A DNA stretch of 64,000 nt from an uncultured Rhodospirillaceae bacterium. Its GTDB lineage: Bacteria; Pseudomonadota; Alphaproteobacteria; Rhodospirillales; Casp-alpha2. The notes under the pieces are model-generated. The model was not told the origin of the DNA. It saw only the letters and a program-made list of their open reading frames with translations, and searched no databases. Both the position numbers and the translations under genes were made by a program. The DNA is taken from positions 62,001 to 126,000 of the forward strand of contig CAJWCU010000007.1 of the NCBI GenBank assembly GCA_913030825.1, read 5' to 3'. This document shows positions 36,822 to 46,325 of the stretch, piece after piece (positions within the stretch are counted from its first letter, which is position 1; every line of letters begins with the position of its first letter).

Positions 36822-38243
36822 TTAGGGGCCGCCCAGGGCGTCGTCTATGCGTCCCAGGGTTTCCTCACGGCCCAATACATCCATGATCTCGAAAACGCTC
36901 GGCGAGACCGTGTTGCCGGTCAGCGCGGCGCGGACCGGCTGGGCGACGGCGCCGAGCTTGATCCCGCCGGCTTCGGCGAAATTCTTGGCTGCGGCCATCA
37001 AGGCCTCATCCGACCAACTCTCCGCATCGGCGAAGACGGGGCGCAGGTCACGCAGCAGGGCCGATCCTTCGGGGCCCAGGTGCCCGGCGGCTTTCTCCGT
37101 CATCTCGATGGGGCGCTGGATCGCATAAAACGAAGAATTTTCAGTTAGTTCTGAAATTGTCTTCGCGCGTTCCTTCAGACCAGCCATGCCTTTAAATAGC
37201 CGATCACGAGCCTCTTTAGCAAGTTTTCCCGGATGCGCCTGTTCAAGGCGTTCCATAACCAGATCGACGAGCCTTCCATCATCGGCCTCGCGGATGTAGT
37301 GCCCGTTCAGATTCGTCAGCTTGGCAAGGTCGAAGCGGGCCGGTGATTTTCCGACGCTGTCCAACCCGAACCATTCGATGGCCTGTTCGGTGGAGATGAT
37401 TTCGTCGTCGCCATGGCTCCAGCCGAGCCGCAGAAGGTAGTTGCAGAGCGCTTCCGGCAAGAACCCGTCGTCGCGATAGGTCTCGACGCCGAGTGCCCCG
37501 TGCCGCTTCGACATCTTGGCGCCGTCGGCCCCATGGATAAGCGGAATATGGGCGAAAACCGGCGTTTCCCACCCGAGCGCCAGATACAACTGCGTCTGGC
37601 GGAAAGCGTTGGTCAGGTGGTCGTCGCCGCGGATCACGTGGGTTACCCCCATGTCATGATCGTCCACGACGACCGCCAGCATGTAGGTCGGCGTGCCGTC
37701 GGCGCGCAACAGCACCATGTCGTCGAGTTGTTCGTTGGCGACCGTCACACGGCCCTGGACCAGGTCCTCAATGACCGTTTCGCCGTCCTGCGGGGCTTTC
37801 AGGCGGATCACCGGGTCGACGCCCGCCGGGGCCTCGGACGGGTCGCGGTCGCGCCAAGTGCCGTCGTACATACGTTTGCGGCCCTCGGCGCGGGCGGCTT
37901 CGCGCATCGCCGACAACTCATCGGGCGAGCAATAGCATTTGTAGGCCTTGCCCTCGGCCAGCAGTCGTTCGGCGGCGGCGCGGTGCTGATCGGCGCGTTC
38001 GAACTGAGAGATCGCGTCGCCGTCCCAGTCGAGACCCAGCCAACTGAGCCCGTCGTAGATCGCGTCGACCGCCGCCTGGGTCGAGCGTGCCCGGTCCGTA
38101 TCCTCGATCCGCAACAGGAACGTGCCGCCGTCGCCGTGGCGCGCGTGATGCTGCGCGAACAGCCAGTTGTACAACGCCGTGCGCGCCCCGCCGATGTGCA
38201 GGAATCCGGTGGGAGAGGGGGCAAAGCGGGTGACGACCGGCAT
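36822..38243 (-). CDS. gltX: Glutamyl-tRNA synthetase
   Basis: Charges tRNA-Glu (and possibly tRNA-Gln, as in many alphaproteobacteria that use GatCAB). The 473 residues carry the class I signature HIGG at 16-19, an intact zinc-type CYCSPDEL region near 103-110, and KMSKR at 243-247, followed by the helical anticodon-binding domain. Codons for residues about 329-370 (37131-37260) are clearly AT-richer than the rest and contain an imperfect palindrome. The protein still reads as GltX across it. Confidence 0.96.
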   Translation of the reverse strand: MPVVTRFAPSPTGFLHIGGARTALYNWLFAQHHARHGDGGTFLLRIEDTDRARSTQAAVDAIYDGLSWLGLDWDGDAISQFERADQHRAAAERLLAEGKAYKCYCSPDELSAMREAARAEGRKRMYDGTWRDRDPSEAPAGVDPVIRLKAPQDGETVIEDLVQGRVTVANEQLDDMVLLRADGTPTYMLAVVVDDHDMGVTHVIRGDDHLTNAFRQTQLYLALGWETPVFAHIPLIHGADGAKMSKRHGALGVETYRDDGFLPEALCNYLLRLGWSHGDDEIISTEQAIEWFGLDSVGKSPARFDLAKLTNLNGHYIREADDGRLVDLVMERLEQAHPGKLAKEARDRLFKGMAGLKERAKTISELTENSSFYAIQRPIEMTEKAAGHLGPEGSALLRDLRPVFADAESWSDEALMAAAKNFAEAGGIKLGAVAQPVRAALTGNTVSPSVFEIMDVLGREETLGRIDDALGGP

Positions 38244-38425
38244 GGTTCTCTGAGTGTCCTATTCGATTGCGGAGAGGTGGCTTTCAAGGAAGGCGCCGGA
38301 GGTCTACCATAAAACTTGTGCGGGCGCAGCATTCCTTGTGAGTCCCTTGGATGAAATCCTCGGGAATCCGCGCCGGATGGGGATCCGGCGGGCGCCGTTG
38401 GGGACATGGATAGGCGGGACGGGGC

Positions 38426-40630
38426 ATGGCCATATCGGCCTTGGGACGGATACTCAGCGCGGCGATTTCCGGGGTTTTGGCGGCCAATCGGGACCGTTGG
38501 CCCTTTGCCCTGCCGGTCGGCATGGGGATTGGCATCGGGCTATATTTCCTGCTGCCGTCCGAGCCGCCGTGGTACGCCGGGCTGTTGGCCGCCGGCATCG
38601 GTATCTTGGGCGCCCTCGCGGCCCGTGCCCGCCCGGGTGGGCTGTTCCCGCTGATCCTGGTCGGGTTGTTCGTCGCACTCGGCTTTTCCGCCGCCTCCCT
38701 GCGGACTCATTCCGTGGACGGCCGCCTGTTGGCGTCGGAAACGCCGACCACGGTGATCGAAGGACGGATCGTCGAGTTCCAGCCCTATGCCAAGGGCTCG
38801 CGGGTCGTTCTCGACCATGTCGACGTTGCCGCCCTGGGGCAGCCGGACACGCCGGCCCGGGTCCGCTTGCGCCTGCGCGGCACGCAACCCGACATGAAGG
38901 CAGGCGATTGGGTGCGGGTACGCGGGCGGCTCTCGGCACCCTCGGCGCCGCTGATGCCGGGCGGCTTCGATTTTCAGCGCCACGCCTACTTTTCCGGCAT
39001 CGGCGCTGTCGGGTTTTCGATGGGCGCCGTCAAGGTTCTCGATGGGCCAGAGCCCGGTCCGTTGAACTGGCGCATTCACCTCTCGAACGTGCGGGTGCGA
39101 TTGGCAGAGCGCGTCATGGCGGCCATCGGCGGCGATGCCGGGGCGGTTTCGGCGGCATTGATCACCGGTCACCGCACGTTGATCCCGGAGCCCGTGCTCG
39201 ACGCTTTCCGCAATGCCGGGCTCGCCCATCTGCTGGCTATTTCCGGCCTGCACATCGGATTGGCGGCGGGGATCGTGTTCTTCGCGGCACGCCGTCTGTT
39301 GAGCCTGTCTCCCGCCGTCGCCCTGCGGTTTCCCGTGAAAAAAATGGCGGCATTTCTGGCCTTGATCGCGGCGTTCGGTTACGCCCTGATGGCCGGCGCG
39401 ACAGTGCCGACGCAACGCGCCTTTCTGATCGCCGCCGTGGTGCTGATCGCCGTGATGGTCGACCGGCGGGGCGTCAGTTTACGTATGCTCGCCTGGGCGG
39501 CGACGGTGATCCTGGCGTTGCAGCCGGAAAGTCTCTTAGGCCCGAGTTTTCAGATGTCCTTTGCCGCCGCGATCGCCCTGATCGCCGGATACGAATATGC
39601 CTCGGATCGGGGTCTGTGGCAGCGTGACGGCGCCGATTGGCGGCCGGGCAGGGGCTTGGCGCTCTATGCCGCCGGGGTCGCCTTCACGACCATCATCGCC
39701 AGCATGGCGACCGCCCCCTTCGTGCTCTACCACTTCAATCAGGTCGCCAAATTCGGTCTATTGGCCAATATGGTCGCCGTGCCGGTGACGGCGCTGTGGG
39801 TGATGCCGGCGGCCATGATGTCGTTCCTGCTGATGCCGTTCGGCCTGGAACATCTGGCCCTCGTGCCCATGGGGTGGGGCTCCGAGGTGGTCATTTGGGC
39901 GGCCGAGCGGATCGGTCATCTGCCGGAGGCGACCCAGGTCCTGCCGTCGGCCCCGGCCTGGGGCTTGGCGGCGTTGGTATTGGGCGGGCTCTGGCTCTGC
40001 GTGCTGCGCACGCGGGTGCGGTTGGCGGGGCTGGCGGGTGTCTTGGTCTTCGCGGTCGCCAACGCATCGGTCACCGCGCCCGATCTGATCGTCGCCGCCG
40101 ACGGCGGCCTGGCGGCGGTGCGGGGCGAGGGTGGCGGGTATCTGTTCTCGTCCCTGCGCAAAGGCCGGTTCACGCGGGAAAATTGGCTGTCCCATGCGGG
40201 ATACCGCGCCGAGGATGCGGAGACCTGGCAACGCGACGGCGGGTATGCTCGCACCGTTGCCGCGTCCCCACCGTCCGGGCCCGACGCGGTCTCGGTGTCC
40301 GGCCTGCGCTGCGATCTCGGGGGCTGCATCCTGCGGCGGGGTGGATGGACCGTGGCCATCGCCGAAACCCCAGATGCCCTGACCGAAGATTGCGGCCGGG
40401 CGGACCTGACCATCGCCTTGGTGCCGGCCCGGCGGCTCTGCCGAACGGCGAGTTGGCGGGGCGGGGCAGTCGGCCATGCAAACGCCAGGATCATCGACCT
40501 TTACGATCTGCGCCGTCATGGGGCGATCGCGGTGACCTTGGGGCGACGGATCACCATCGACGCGGCCAGCGCCGAGCGCGGAAAAAGGCCCTGGGTCGTG
40601 CAACCCAGGGCCTGGAAACCGAAAGACTGA
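38426..40630 (+). CDS. comEC: ComEC/Rec2 family DNA uptake channel protein
   Basis: Putative inner-membrane channel that takes up single-stranded DNA in natural transformation. The 734 residues have N-terminal helices, an OB-like DUF4131 domain (about 90-200, VRGRLSAPSAP) and the Competence domain with about eight helices (LAHLLAISGLHIGLAAG near 265-282, VPTQRAFLIA). The C-terminal soluble region (about 560-734) occupies the beta-lactamase-like position but lacks HxHxDH. Other competence genes are not in the window. It is divergent from gltX, and its 3' end contains the lexA terminator. Confidence 0.88.
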   Translation: MAISALGRILSAAISGVLAANRDRWPFALPVGMGIGIGLYFLLPSEPPWYAGLLAAGIGILGALAARARPGGLFPLILVGLFVALGFSAASLRTHSVDGRLLASETPTTVIEGRIVEFQPYAKGSRVVLDHVDVAALGQPDTPARVRLRLRGTQPDMKAGDWVRVRGRLSAPSAPLMPGGFDFQRHAYFSGIGAVGFSMGAVKVLDGPEPGPLNWRIHLSNVRVRLAERVMAAIGGDAGAVSAALITGHRTLIPEPVLDAFRNAGLAHLLAISGLHIGLAAGIVFFAARRLLSLSPAVALRFPVKKMAAFLALIAAFGYALMAGATVPTQRAFLIAAVVLIAVMVDRRGVSLRMLAWAATVILALQPESLLGPSFQMSFAAAIALIAGYEYASDRGLWQRDGADWRPGRGLALYAAGVAFTTIIASMATAPFVLYHFNQVAKFGLLANMVAVPVTALWVMPAAMMSFLLMPFGLEHLALVPMGWGSEVVIWAAERIGHLPEATQVLPSAPAWGLAALVLGGLWLCVLRTRVRLAGLAGVLVFAVANASVTAPDLIVAADGGLAAVRGEGGGYLFSSLRKGRFTRENWLSHAGYRAEDAETWQRDGGYARTVAASPPSGPDAVSVSGLRCDLGGCILRRGGWTVAIAETPDALTEDCGRADLTIALVPARRLCRTASWRGGAVGHANARIIDLYDLRRHGAIAVTLGRRITIDAASAERGKRPWVVQPRAWKPKD
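40582..40612 (-). terminator. lexA terminator inside the comEC coding sequence
   Basis: A perfect 10-bp stem (GGCCCTGGGT at 40587-40596 and ACCCAGGGCC at 40603-40612) has a 6-base loop. On the minus strand it is followed by TTTTT (40586-40582). It lies 44 bases beyond the lexA stop, entirely within the last codons of comEC. Confidence 0.85.
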
Positions 40631-40655
40631 GGGACAAAGCCTGAGGGACGCGGGC

Positions 40656-41393
40656 TTAGTACTTCCGCATCAAGCCGATGAGACGGCCCTGAACCTCGAC
40701 CTGATCGGGGCCGAAGATACGGGTCTCGTACGCCTGGTTCGCGGGCTCCAGAGCGACCGACGCCCCCTTGCGGCGCAGCCGCTTGAGCGTGACTTCGGAG
40801 CCTTCGACCAATGCCACGACGATGGCCCCGTTCTCGGCCGTGTCCGTGCGTTGGATGATCACCGTGTCGCCGTCGTGAATCCCGGCGTCGACCATGGAAT
40901 CGCCGTCCACTTCCAAAGCGTAGTGTTCGCCGCCGCCCAGCATCGAGGGCGGCACATCGACGGCATTGGAATGATCGCGCAGGGCCTCGATCGGCGTACC
41001 GGCCGCGATCCGCCCGTATAGCGGCAGGGAGATCGCTTCGCCGGGCCCATTGTCGGTGTCGGATCGCGCCAGGGTCGGCCCGGCGCCGAATCGGCCGGAA
41101 ATCACGTTGGGGGCGGGGGGCGCCGTATCCGCGGCGGGAGAAACCCCGGCCCGCGGGCCACTCAGGGCCGCGTCCAGGTTTTCCGGGAGGCGCAGAACCT
41201 CCAACGCGCGGGCCCGGTGGGGCAGGCGGCGGATGAACCCTCGCTCCTCCAGCCCGGTGATCAGGCGGTGAATCCCCGATTTGGAGCGCAGGTCGAGCGC
41301 TTCCTTCATTTCTTCGAACGACGGCGAGACACCGGACTCGTTCAGACGTTTGTCGATGAAAACCAGAAGTTCGTATTGTTTCTTGGTGAGCAT
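40656..41393 (-). CDS. lexA: SOS response repressor LexA
   Basis: Represses DNA-damage genes and self-cleaves when RecA is activated. The 245 residues have an N-terminal winged helix ([26 protein letters not shown]), a long alanine/proline linker (about 75-118), then the peptidase domain. That domain has the Ala131-Gly132 cleavage site in RIAAGTP, catalytic Ser166 in GDSMVDAG and Lys204 in EVTLKRL. The ATG at 41393 has GGTGGAGA upstream. In-frame ATGs at 41465 and 41453 exist but family members begin at MLTKKQ. A LexA box lies about 155 bases upstream. Confidence 0.97.
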   Translation of the reverse strand: MLTKKQYELLVFIDKRLNESGVSPSFEEMKEALDLRSKSGIHRLITGLEERGFIRRLPHRARALEVLRLPENLDAALSGPRAGVSPAADTAPPAPNVISGRFGAGPTLARSDTDNGPGEAISLPLYGRIAAGTPIEALRDHSNAVDVPPSMLGGGEHYALEVDGDSMVDAGIHDGDTVIIQRTDTAENGAIVVALVEGSEVTLKRLRRKGASVALEPANQAYETRIFGPDQVEVQGRLIGLMRKY

Positions 41394-41719
41394 ACTATCT
41401 CCACCCCATCTAAATTCGTCGTCGACTACGCCGAATGAACCTGGCGATCTCATGGCACTCGGCATAGGGGCGACCTTTCGAATAGGTCGGCGAATACCGC
41501 GGGCCAAGGCGTTCGTGGGACGCTTCGCCACAAAATATACTCGTTATGTTCTACTTTGGTTCACGTATCGTGTCAACTTTGGCGGGTTGAATTAGACGTT
41601 TTTAAAGTGCCCGTCCGCGTTCACGTTTCGGGCTCAAACCCCAACAAATCCGGGGTAATTGGACCATATAGGGGAAGGCGCGGGGCCGCCTGATTGACGA
41701 TTTTCGCTCAAACGAGCGG
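41394..41719. other. 326-bp gap between moeA and lexA
   Basis: It holds the lexA promoter with its SOS box at 41548-41576 and a leader of about 145 bases without obvious strong structure. From about 41580 to the end of moeA I see only weak hairpins and no convincing moeA terminator, so moeA transcripts may run into lexA. Confidence 0.6.
41548..41576 (-). promoter_or_regulatory. lexA promoter with overlapping LexA (SOS) box
   Basis: On the minus strand TTGACA (41576-41571, perfect -35) is followed after 17 bases by TAGAAC (41553-41548, -10, 4 of 6). The alphaproteobacterial SOS box GTTC-N7-GTTC lies on the plus strand at 41548-41562 (GTTC, TACTTTG, GTTC). It reads GAAC-N7-GAAC along the promoter and overlaps both the spacer and the -10. 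This fits autorepression by LexA. Confidence 0.85.
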
Positions 41720-42934
41720 CTAGAAGCGCAGCATCCCGAATCCGAGCGGCAGGATCCGCACCAGATCTCCGGCTTTGGCGGCCTCCGCATGGGGCGGGCG
41801 GATGATCAGGCATTCGGCGCGGGCGAAGCCGGCCAACATGGCGCTATCCTGCCTGGGAAAGGCCGTGGCGACGGCATGGCCGTCCTCTGTCGTGGTCAGG
41901 GCGGCCCGCATGTAGTCCTCGCGCTTGCCGTTGGCCGGAAGGTCCCCGCCCAGGCGGGCCGCGCCTTCCGAGGGTGCCCCGACAATGCCAAGCATCTTGG
42001 TCAAGGCCGCCCGTAGGAAGATCGCGCTGGTCACGCCGGTGGACACGGGATTGCCCGGCAGGCCCAGCATCGGCGTGCCGTCGATATGGCCGAAGATCAG
42101 CGGTTTTCCCGGGCGCATGGCGATCTTGTAGAAATCCAGCTCGAACCCACGCCCGCCCAGAACCTGTTGCACCAGATCATGGTCGCCGACCGAAGCGCCC
42201 CCCATGGTCACCAGCATGTCGGCGCCGCGCGCGCCCGCCAGGGTCTCGGCCAGGCTTTCCATGGTGTCGCGGGCGATCCCCAGACTGACCGGCTCTCCGC
42301 CCATGGCGGTGATGTAGGCAGCGAGGGCGAGGCTGTTCGACGAAATGATCTGGCCGGGACCGACCGGCTGACCGGGCATCACGACCTCGTCCCCCGTGGC
42401 GACGAACGCCACGCGCGGGCGGCGGCGGACCATCAGCCAGGGCCGGTTCATGGCGGCGGCCAGACCGACGTCGCGGGCCGTGACCACGCGTCCGGCGCTC
42501 AGCAGCACCTCGCCTTCGGAAAAATCGAGACCTGCCGGGCGCACGAATTCGCCCTGTTCCTTGGGCTTGTCGGTCACCGCTATGCGGTCGCCGTCACGTT
42601 CGGTGTCTTCCTGGATAACGATTGTATCCGCCCCTTCGGGCAGGGCGGCACCGGTGAAGATGCGGGCCGCCTGACCCGGGCCGACGGCATCGTCGAGAAT
42701 ATGCCCGGCGGCACTTTCCCCGATCACGGTCAAAACCGGCTTGTCCTCGGTCAGGTCGGCCCAACGCACGGCATAGCCGTCCATGGCCGAAACGGCGGCC
42801 GGCGGGTGGGTAAGGGTGGAGGTGACGTCCTCGGCCAGGACGCGGCCGAGCGCGTCGCCCAGAGAGACCTGTTCAGCCGGCAGAAGATCGACGCCGGCGG
42901 TGACCTTTTCCAGGGCTTCGGTGACGCTCAGCAT
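41720..42934 (-). CDS. moeA: Molybdopterin molybdenumtransferase MoeA
   Basis: Inserts molybdenum into adenylated molybdopterin. The 404 residues show the N-terminal domains with PAVSAMDGYAVR and GAALPEGADTIVIQED, and the MoCF domain with VATGDEVVMPGQP, TMGGASVGDHDLV and LPGNPVSTGV, followed by the C-terminal beta domain. It is 22 bases after moaC on the same strand, completing a trpGDC-moaC-moeA cluster found across alphaproteobacteria. Confidence 0.95.
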   Translation of the reverse strand: MLSVTEALEKVTAGVDLLPAEQVSLGDALGRVLAEDVTSTLTHPPAAVSAMDGYAVRWADLTEDKPVLTVIGESAAGHILDDAVGPGQAARIFTGAALPEGADTIVIQEDTERDGDRIAVTDKPKEQGEFVRPAGLDFSEGEVLLSAGRVVTARDVGLAAAMNRPWLMVRRRPRVAFVATGDEVVMPGQPVGPGQIISSNSLALAAYITAMGGEPVSLGIARDTMESLAETLAGARGADMLVTMGGASVGDHDLVQQVLGGRGFELDFYKIAMRPGKPLIFGHIDGTPMLGLPGNPVSTGVTSAIFLRAALTKMLGIVGAPSEGAARLGGDLPANGKREDYMRAALTTTEDGHAVATAFPRQDSAMLAGFARAECLIIRPPHAEAAKAGDLVRILPLGFGMLRF

Positions 42935-42956
42935 GGAGGGACTGTCCTCGGTCGTT

Positions 42957-43436
42957 TCAAGACGCGTCGAAGGTGCCGGACTTGCCGCCGGATTTGTGGG
43001 TCAGGCGGACGTTTTCGATCTTCATGCCCCGGTCGACGGCCTTGCACATGTCGTAGACCGTGAGGGCGGCGACGGAGACGGCGGTCAGGGCTTCCATCTC
43101 GACGCCCGTCTGGCCGGTCAAGCGGCAGGTCGCGGTGATGTCCACGGCACTCCGCGCCGGATCGCAAGCAAGGTCGACCTTGACCGAGGTCAGCATCAGC
43201 GGATGGCACAGCGGGATCAGGTCCGGTGTCTTCTTGGCGCCCATGATCCCGGCCAGCTGCGCGACCGAAAGCACGTCGCCCTTCTTGACGCCACGATCCA
43301 GGATCCGTTGCAGGGTTTCCGGCGCCATCACGACGCTGCCTTGGGCGGTCGCTGTCCGTTCCGTGGACTCCTTGGCCGAAACGTCGACCATCACGGCGTT
43401 GCCGTCGGCGTCCAAATGGGTGAAATCGTCGGCCAT
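42957..43436 (-). CDS. moaC: Cyclic pyranopterin monophosphate synthase MoaC
   Basis: Makes cyclic pyranopterin monophosphate in molybdenum cofactor synthesis. The 159 residues contain [37 protein letters not shown]-type sequence near 113-132, and the C-terminal catalytic KSGGKSG. MoaA is not in the window. It lies 28 bases downstream of trpC and before moeA. Confidence 0.97.
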   Translation of the reverse strand: MADDFTHLDADGNAVMVDVSAKESTERTATAQGSVVMAPETLQRILDRGVKKGDVLSVAQLAGIMGAKKTPDLIPLCHPLMLTSVKVDLACDPARSAVDITATCRLTGQTGVEMEALTAVSVAALTVYDMCKAVDRGMKIENVRLTHKSGGKSGTFDAS

Positions 43437-43464
43437 GGGTTATGCGTCTCCTTCGGCGCCGTGC

Positions 43465-44292
43465 TCAGGCCGCCGCCCGTGCCGTGGTCAGCAGGGTGCG
43501 GGTCGCGGCTTCGACGTCGTCCTGGCGCATCAGGGACTCGCCGATCAGGAAGCAACGCGCCCCCGCCGTCGCCATGCGTTTCAGGTCGCCGCCGGTGTTC
43601 AGGCCGCTCTCGCTGACCAAAATCCGGTCGTCGGGCACACCCCGGGCCAGTTGTTCCGTGGTCTCCAGTGAGACCTTCAGCGTCGTCAGGTCGCGGTTGT
43701 TGATGCCGACCAGGGGGCTCCGCAGACGCAGCGCACGGTCCAGTTCTTCGGTGTTATGAACCTCGATCAACACGTCCATGCCGAGATCGAAGGCGCATTG
43801 CTCCAATTCCGCCGCCTGGGCGTCGGTCAGCGCCGCCATGATCAGCAGAATGCAGTCGGCGCCCATGGCCCGGGCCTCGACCACCTGATAGGTGTCGATC
43901 ATGAAGTCCTTGCGCAGGACCGGCAGGTCGCAAGCGGCGCGCGCCGCCATCAGATATTCTGGCCGGCCCTGAAAATAGGGCTCGTCCGTCAGCACGGACA
44001 GGCAGGTGGCGCCACCTGCCTGATAGGCGCGGGCGAGGGCGGGGGGATCGAAATCGGGGCGGATCACGCCTTGTGACGGCGAGGCCTTCTTGATCTCGGC
44101 GATCAGCCCGAAACCGGTCTTGGAAGCGGCCTGCAGCGCGCGCAAAAACCGGCGCGGAGGCTCCTGAGTTTCTACTTGTTTTTTAAGCTCTTGCAACGCG
44201 ATCCTGTTTTTCTGCTCAGACAAATGTTCGCGCTTGTCGGCGATGATCCGGTCGAGCACATTGGGCGTCGCGGTGGCGGTCGGGGGCGTCAT
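43465..44292 (-). CDS. trpC: Indole-3-glycerol phosphate synthase
   Basis: Closes the indole ring in tryptophan synthesis. The 275-residue TIM barrel has [40 protein letters not shown] and [13 protein letters not shown], covering the catalytic Glu and Lys positions. It is monofunctional, with no fused TrpF. The N-terminal region around residues 24-42 is coded by a short AT-rich stretch. It follows trpD by one base. Confidence 0.97.
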   Translation of the reverse strand: MTPPTATATPNVLDRIIADKREHLSEQKNRIALQELKKQVETQEPPRRFLRALQAASKTGFGLIAEIKKASPSQGVIRPDFDPPALARAYQAGGATCLSVLTDEPYFQGRPEYLMAARAACDLPVLRKDFMIDTYQVVEARAMGADCILLIMAALTDAQAAELEQCAFDLGMDVLIEVHNTEELDRALRLRSPLVGINNRDLTTLKVSLETTEQLARGVPDDRILVSESGLNTGGDLKRMATAGARCFLIGESLMRQDDVEAATRTLLTTARAAA

Positions 44293-44293
44293 C

Positions 44294-45316
44294 TCAGGCC
44301 TCTCCGTTGGTAATGGCGACGAGCTTCTTCAACGTCGTGGCGGCGGCGCCTGTGTCCAAGGCGTCCACGGCCATCGCAGCCCCGGCGGCGAGGTCGTCCG
44401 CGCGCCCGGCGACGACCAGCGACGCCGCGGCATTGAACACCACGATATCGCGGTAAGCTCCCTTGGCGCCGGCGACCAGATCTTGGATCGCCTGGGCGTT
44501 GACCTCGGGCGAGCCGCCCTTGAGGTCTTCCGGCTTGGCCATGGGTAGACCGGCGTCGGCCGGCGAAACGGTAAAGGTCGTGACCGTGCCGTTCTTCAAC
44601 TCCGCGACGTAGGAGGCCCCCGTCGTCGTCAATTCGTCCAAGCCGTCCTCGCCGTGGACGACCCAGCAGGCCTCCGATCCCAGGTTCTTCAGAACCTGAG
44701 CCAGCGGTTCGACCCATTGCCGGGCATAGACGCCGGTGAATTGGCGGGTGACCCCGGCCGGGTTGGAAAGCGGTCCCAGGATGTTGAAGATCGTGCGCAC
44801 GCCCATTTCGACCCGGGCGGGCATGACGTGCTTCATGGCGCTGTGGTGGCGCGGCGCCATCAGGAAGCCGATCCCGGCTTCGGCGATGGCGCGTTCGACC
44901 AGCGGCATCTCGGCGTCCAGGTTGACGCCCAGCGAGGTCAGCACGTCGGCGGCGCCCGATTTCGACGACAGCGCCCGGTTGCCGTGCTTGGCCACCGGCA
45001 CGCCGCAGGCCGCGACGACCAGCGCCGCGCCCGTGGAAATGTTGAATGTCCCCGATCCGTCGCCGCCGGTGCCGACCACGTCGATGGCGCCCGCGGGGGC
45101 GGAAACGGTGGTCATCTTGGCCCGCATGGCACGCACGGCGCCGGTGATTTCATCGACCGTCTCGCCGCGCAGGCGCAACGCCATCAACAGCCCCGCGATC
45201 TGCGCCGAGGTCGCCTCGCCGGACATGATGACGCCGAAGGCATCCTCGGCTTCCTGAGCGGTGAGGGGCGTGCCCTCGGCCACCTTGGCCAGGTATGGTT
45301 TCATCGCGTCGCTCAT
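44294..45316 (-). CDS. trpD: Anthranilate phosphoribosyltransferase
   Basis: Transfers phosphoribosyl to anthranilate. The 340 residues contain the PRPP-binding [14 protein letters not shown] near residue 85, [17 protein letters not shown], and FAPRHH-like [13 protein letters not shown], then GPLSNPAGV. It overlaps the trpG stop by four bases and precedes trpC, giving a trpG-trpD-trpC unit. Confidence 0.97.
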   Translation of the reverse strand: MSDAMKPYLAKVAEGTPLTAQEAEDAFGVIMSGEATSAQIAGLLMALRLRGETVDEITGAVRAMRAKMTTVSAPAGAIDVVGTGGDGSGTFNISTGAALVVAACGVPVAKHGNRALSSKSGAADVLTSLGVNLDAEMPLVERAIAEAGIGFLMAPRHHSAMKHVMPARVEMGVRTIFNILGPLSNPAGVTRQFTGVYARQWVEPLAQVLKNLGSEACWVVHGEDGLDELTTTGASYVAELKNGTVTTFTVSPADAGLPMAKPEDLKGGSPEVNAQAIQDLVAGAKGAYRDIVVFNAAASLVVAGRADDLAAGAAMAVDALDTGAAATTLKKLVAITNGEA

Positions 45317-45897
45317 GCGGCGGCCTGTTCCGGTGTCATGCCGATGAAATTCTTGAGCAATTGGTGGCCGTGTTCCGAGGCGATGCTTTCCGGGTGGAAC
45401 TGCACGCCGTAGATCGGCATGTCCTTGTGCGTGACGCCCTGGATCACACCGTCCTCGCTATGCGCGGTAACGCGCAGGCAATCGGGAATGCTGTCCGGAT
45501 CGAGGGTCAACGAATGATAACGCGTGGCGGTGAACGGGCTTTCCAGCCCGGCGAACACGCCCGTGCCGTCGTGGGTGATGGTCGAAACCTTGCCGTGCAT
45601 GGGCTTGGGCGCCAGCACGACCTTGGCGCCGAAAGCCTGGCCGATCGCCTGATGGCCCAGACAGACGCCCAGCAGCGGCACCTTGCCCGCGGCGGCGGCG
45701 ATCATATCCAGGCAGATCCCGGCCTTGTCCGGATCGCAAGGCCCCGGCGAGATCACGATGCCCTTGGGGTTCAGCGCCAGAACCTCCTCGGGCGTGACCA
45801 CGTCGTTGCGGAACACCTTGACCTCGGCACCCAGCTCGCCCAGGTAATGCCAGAGGTTGAAAGTGAAGCTGTCGTAATTGTCGATCAGGACGAACAT
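45313..45897 (-). CDS. trpG: Anthranilate synthase component 2 (glutamine amidotransferase)
   Basis: Supplies ammonia from glutamine to TrpE; in some species it also serves folate synthesis. The 194 residues carry the triad Cys79 in LGVCLGHQ and His168/Glu170 in VQFHPES, plus the N-terminal [10 protein letters not shown]. Only a weak ribosome site precedes the ATG. It is separated from trpE by an oppositely oriented gene, so the two anthranilate synthase subunits are expressed from different promoters here. Confidence 0.97.
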   Translation of the reverse strand: MFVLIDNYDSFTFNLWHYLGELGAEVKVFRNDVVTPEEVLALNPKGIVISPGPCDPDKAGICLDMIAAAAGKVPLLGVCLGHQAIGQAFGAKVVLAPKPMHGKVSTITHDGTGVFAGLESPFTATRYHSLTLDPDSIPDCLRVTAHSEDGVIQGVTHKDMPIYGVQFHPESIASEHGHQLLKNFIGMTPEQAAA

Positions 45898-46325
45898 TTC
45901 GTATTCTTACAATCAGTTAGCTCAGGCGCGCGGCCCGTCGGCGAAACGCCGCGACAGGCCCCGGAGAAGCGCGACACAATGCCCCCCGCAGTCCTCACCG
46001 GTCAAGGGGAATAGCCCCATTCCATTGCCGCGAAATCAGCCGTTTCCCGGGGATGAGAGCCGGACGGACGGACCTCTCGCGCCGGACTGGCACAGGCCCG
46101 CGTCCAATGAGAAGACGGGAGCCGCAAATAACCGTTGATAAGGCAGGCGCAGGCTGTTGACCTTAAATTCACAAATTCGGTGTCATAAGGCGGTGACTGG
46201 ACCGCCCCCCGGTTACACCGGAAACGCGGCCCGGCAGGCACCTTGACGGCGTCGGTCGTGAGGAGTACCAGCAGCGTCATGGACGGGCGCGAGACCACGC
46301 ATTCACAGCTTAAACGGCTTCAGCG
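45898..46325. other. 428-bp divergent region between trpG and the deacetylase-like gene
   Basis: It must hold promoters in both directions. A plausible plus-strand promoter is TTGACC (46157-46162) with TGTCAT (46181-46186), gap 18. Just beside it is a small direct repeat AAATTC (46165 and 46173). On the minus strand a weak TTGACC near 46005 could serve trpG. I see no tryptophan-codon leader peptide or attenuator. A 16-codon frame at 46279 is described in the findings. Confidence 0.5.
46157..46186 (+). promoter_or_regulatory. Putative promoter of the deacetylase-like gene
   Basis: TTGACC (5 of 6) and TGTCAT (4 of 6) are separated by 18 bases in the most AT-rich part of the gap. The predicted start near 46194 would give a 130-base leader. 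Confidence 0.35.

Noticed and set aside
38254-39627. 457-codon plus-strand frame overlapping comEC
   Set aside because: Arginine/glycine-rich shadow of the comEC frame with no family pattern.
41394-41531. 46-residue N-terminal extension of LexA
   Set aside because: It would begin close to the predicted transcription start and is not conserved; LexA starts at MLTKKQ.
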